Positions 62,545 to 64,000 of a stretch of 64,000 nt of DNA are shown piece by piece. Positions within the stretch are counted from its first letter, which is position 1; each line of letters starts with the position of its first letter. The stretch comes from Pseudoips prasinana (Eukaryota; Arthropoda; Insecta; Lepidoptera; Nolidae): contig OX621238.1 in NCBI GenBank assembly GCA_951640165.1, positions 29,040,001-29,104,000 on the forward strand, given 5' to 3'. The translations under genes were made by a program, and so were the position numbers. The notes beneath the pieces are model-generated. The model had not been told where the DNA came from, did not search any database, and saw only the letters and a program-made list of their open reading frames with translations.

Positions 62545-64000
62545 AAAAAAAAAAATGTTAACTATACGACTTAAAATATTTGAAATTTTTGGTGTCTTTT
62601 TGGACTCCAAATTAACTGGTTTTCATCATATAAATTATTTAGTTCAAAGATGTGAGAGAGCTGTTCCTATATTAAAAGCTCTTGCAGGGGTTTGGTGGGG
62701 TGCTCACCCATATACTATGAAGCTAGTGTATAATGCTTTAATACGTAGGTAGTACAATAGATTACGGTTGCTTCCTTATGGTTCCTTGTAATAAAGGTGC
62801 ATTTTCTAGGTTAGATAAGGTCCAGTCCATGTGCCTTCGCATCATATCTGGTTGCATGAAGTCTTCTCCCATTAATGCATTGCAGGTCGAGTGTGCTGAT
62901 CCCCCTTTGGCTCTAAGAAGACAGTTTTTAGCGGCACGCTTTATATCTAAAATTATTACTCAGTCATCCCATGCTTTGATTAATATGTTATCTGAGTTAA
63001 GCTTTCAGTGTAGACAGGCAAGATTCTGGCGTAATAAAGCTATCCCATTGATTCTTGTTCCATTTCAAGAGTACCAAAATTTCGTGTTCCCCATAATTTC
63101 ATTTCCCAAACTACCGCTCTTTAGTTTCGATTTTAAAGTTTTATGTTTTAAACCGGAAATATATTTTGATATTGGAATTTCAAAAACGTCTACTGCTGCG
63201 AATGTTATGTTCAATCAGATAATTGAGGAAAGGTGGAATGGTTATGAAAGATTGTTCACTGATGCTTCAAAATTATCAGACGCTAAGCCTGTAGGAGTTG
63301 CAGTGTATTACCAAACTTCTAGCATAATTTTAAAATATATGTCCCAAGGAGTCTTCTGTATTCACTGGGGAATGCGTGGCTATATTGGAAGCTTATCGCT
63401 TTATAAAGTGTCATAATATAATTAAAGCTGTTATTTTCTCTGATTCCTTAAGCACTCTGAAAACCTTAGACAAAACTCCCATCGGTCAAAACTACATAGC
63501 CCAATTATCTTAGAAATTTAAAAATCTCTCTTGGCTTGCTCTGCAAAGGAAAAAATTATTCAACTTGTATGGATCCCCAGCCACTGTGGTATTAAGGGGA
63601 ATGAACATGCTGATTTATTGGCCAAGGATGCTGTGACATCTGACATCCCAAATTATAGATGATAGATTCTATTGTTTTTATGGATATGACCTGCAGAATC
63701 TTCCCAAAGGAATCTTAAAACAAGCATGGCAAAATTATTGGGATATTTCTAGCAAGAGCAAAGGTGGCTTTTATTATGAAGTTCAACCGGACATTGTGTT
63801 AACGCCTTGGTTTCATAAATATAAAAAGACCTCCAGATGCGTGATCTCAACTGTTTGTAGACTGCGCTTAGGTTTCTGTTGTTCACCTGTTTTTCTACAG
63901 AAAATACGGATTCGGGATTCATCCCTTTGTGAGTGTGGGCTGGACGAGGGTTCACTGGACCACATTTTCTTTGAATGCACCAATAATAACCCTTCCTATA
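62545..64000 (+). pseudogene. related RNase H-bearing LINE, decayed, runs off the window end
   Basis: Pieces in several frames: FGVFLDSKLTGFHHINYLVQ, GVWWGAHPYTMKLVYNALIR, stop, IISGCMKSSPINALQVECAD, LFTDASKLSDAKPVGVAVYY, then in another frame VIFSDSLSTLKTL, WIPSHCGIKGNEHADLLAKD, and the knuckle CECGLDEGSLDHIFFEC near 63935. It is the same family as the LINE at 53150-59060 but carries the RT segment deleted there. Starts after a poly-A run at 62543-62555. Multiple stops. Confidence 0.85.

Overview
This is a window from an insect nuclear genome, almost certainly a moth or butterfly (Lepidoptera). Short GC-rich exons sit in AT-rich introns with GT/GC-AG borders. The repeats are of kinds common in Lepidoptera: Lep1-like Helitrons that end in CTAG and lie between A and T, tRNA-derived SINEs, RTE/Jockey/I-type LINEs, mariner and piggyBac. 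Nothing is bacterial; there are no operons, CRISPR arrays or rRNA genes.

1-23,049 (+): the 3' half of canoe (cno), the afadin orthologue. I could join 20 coding exons, all with matching splice phases, into one frame of 4,209 nt (1,402 codons plus stop). They run from just before the PDZ domain to a C-terminus ending RDIDAVH. The fifth exon is a 1,656-nt phase-1/phase-1 exon that can be skipped without a frameshift. The intron before it appears to use a GC donor. The introns carry SINEs, MITEs, Helitrons and LINE fragments.

23,050-30,181: gene-poor DNA with dispersed repeats and a TA-flanked MITE.

30,182-34,424: an 840-bp tandem duplication. Its second copy is split by a complete piggyBac transposon (13-bp inverted ends, TTAA on both sides, intact 631-aa transposase on the minus strand). 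Each copy has a TATA-like box followed by a splice-donor-like site, so it may supply a 5' end for the next gene.

34,958-51,908: two paralogous GMC-family FAD oxidoreductase genes face each other (plus strand 34,958-39,400; minus strand 48,765-51,908). Each has three coding exons with identical phases and an equally long last exon. The 9.4 kb between them is transposon-derived: a decayed TIR element, a Helitron-like element, LINE 3' ends, an intact mariner, and a second, broken mariner right behind it.

53,100-64,000: a transposon nest. A nearly full-length RNase H-bearing LINE (gag-like ORF1, endonuclease, RT, RNase H) contains a second copy of the intact mariner, and a related decayed LINE runs off the window end. 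Between them lie a SWIM zinc-finger ORF fragment and a 1.87-kb TIR element with TAA flanks. The latter carries a decayed reading frame that I place in a dispersed hypothetical-protein family but cannot name.

The two host loci have no evident functional link. Canoe is a junction-actin scaffold; the GMC proteins are probably secreted or luminal oxidases or dehydrogenases.
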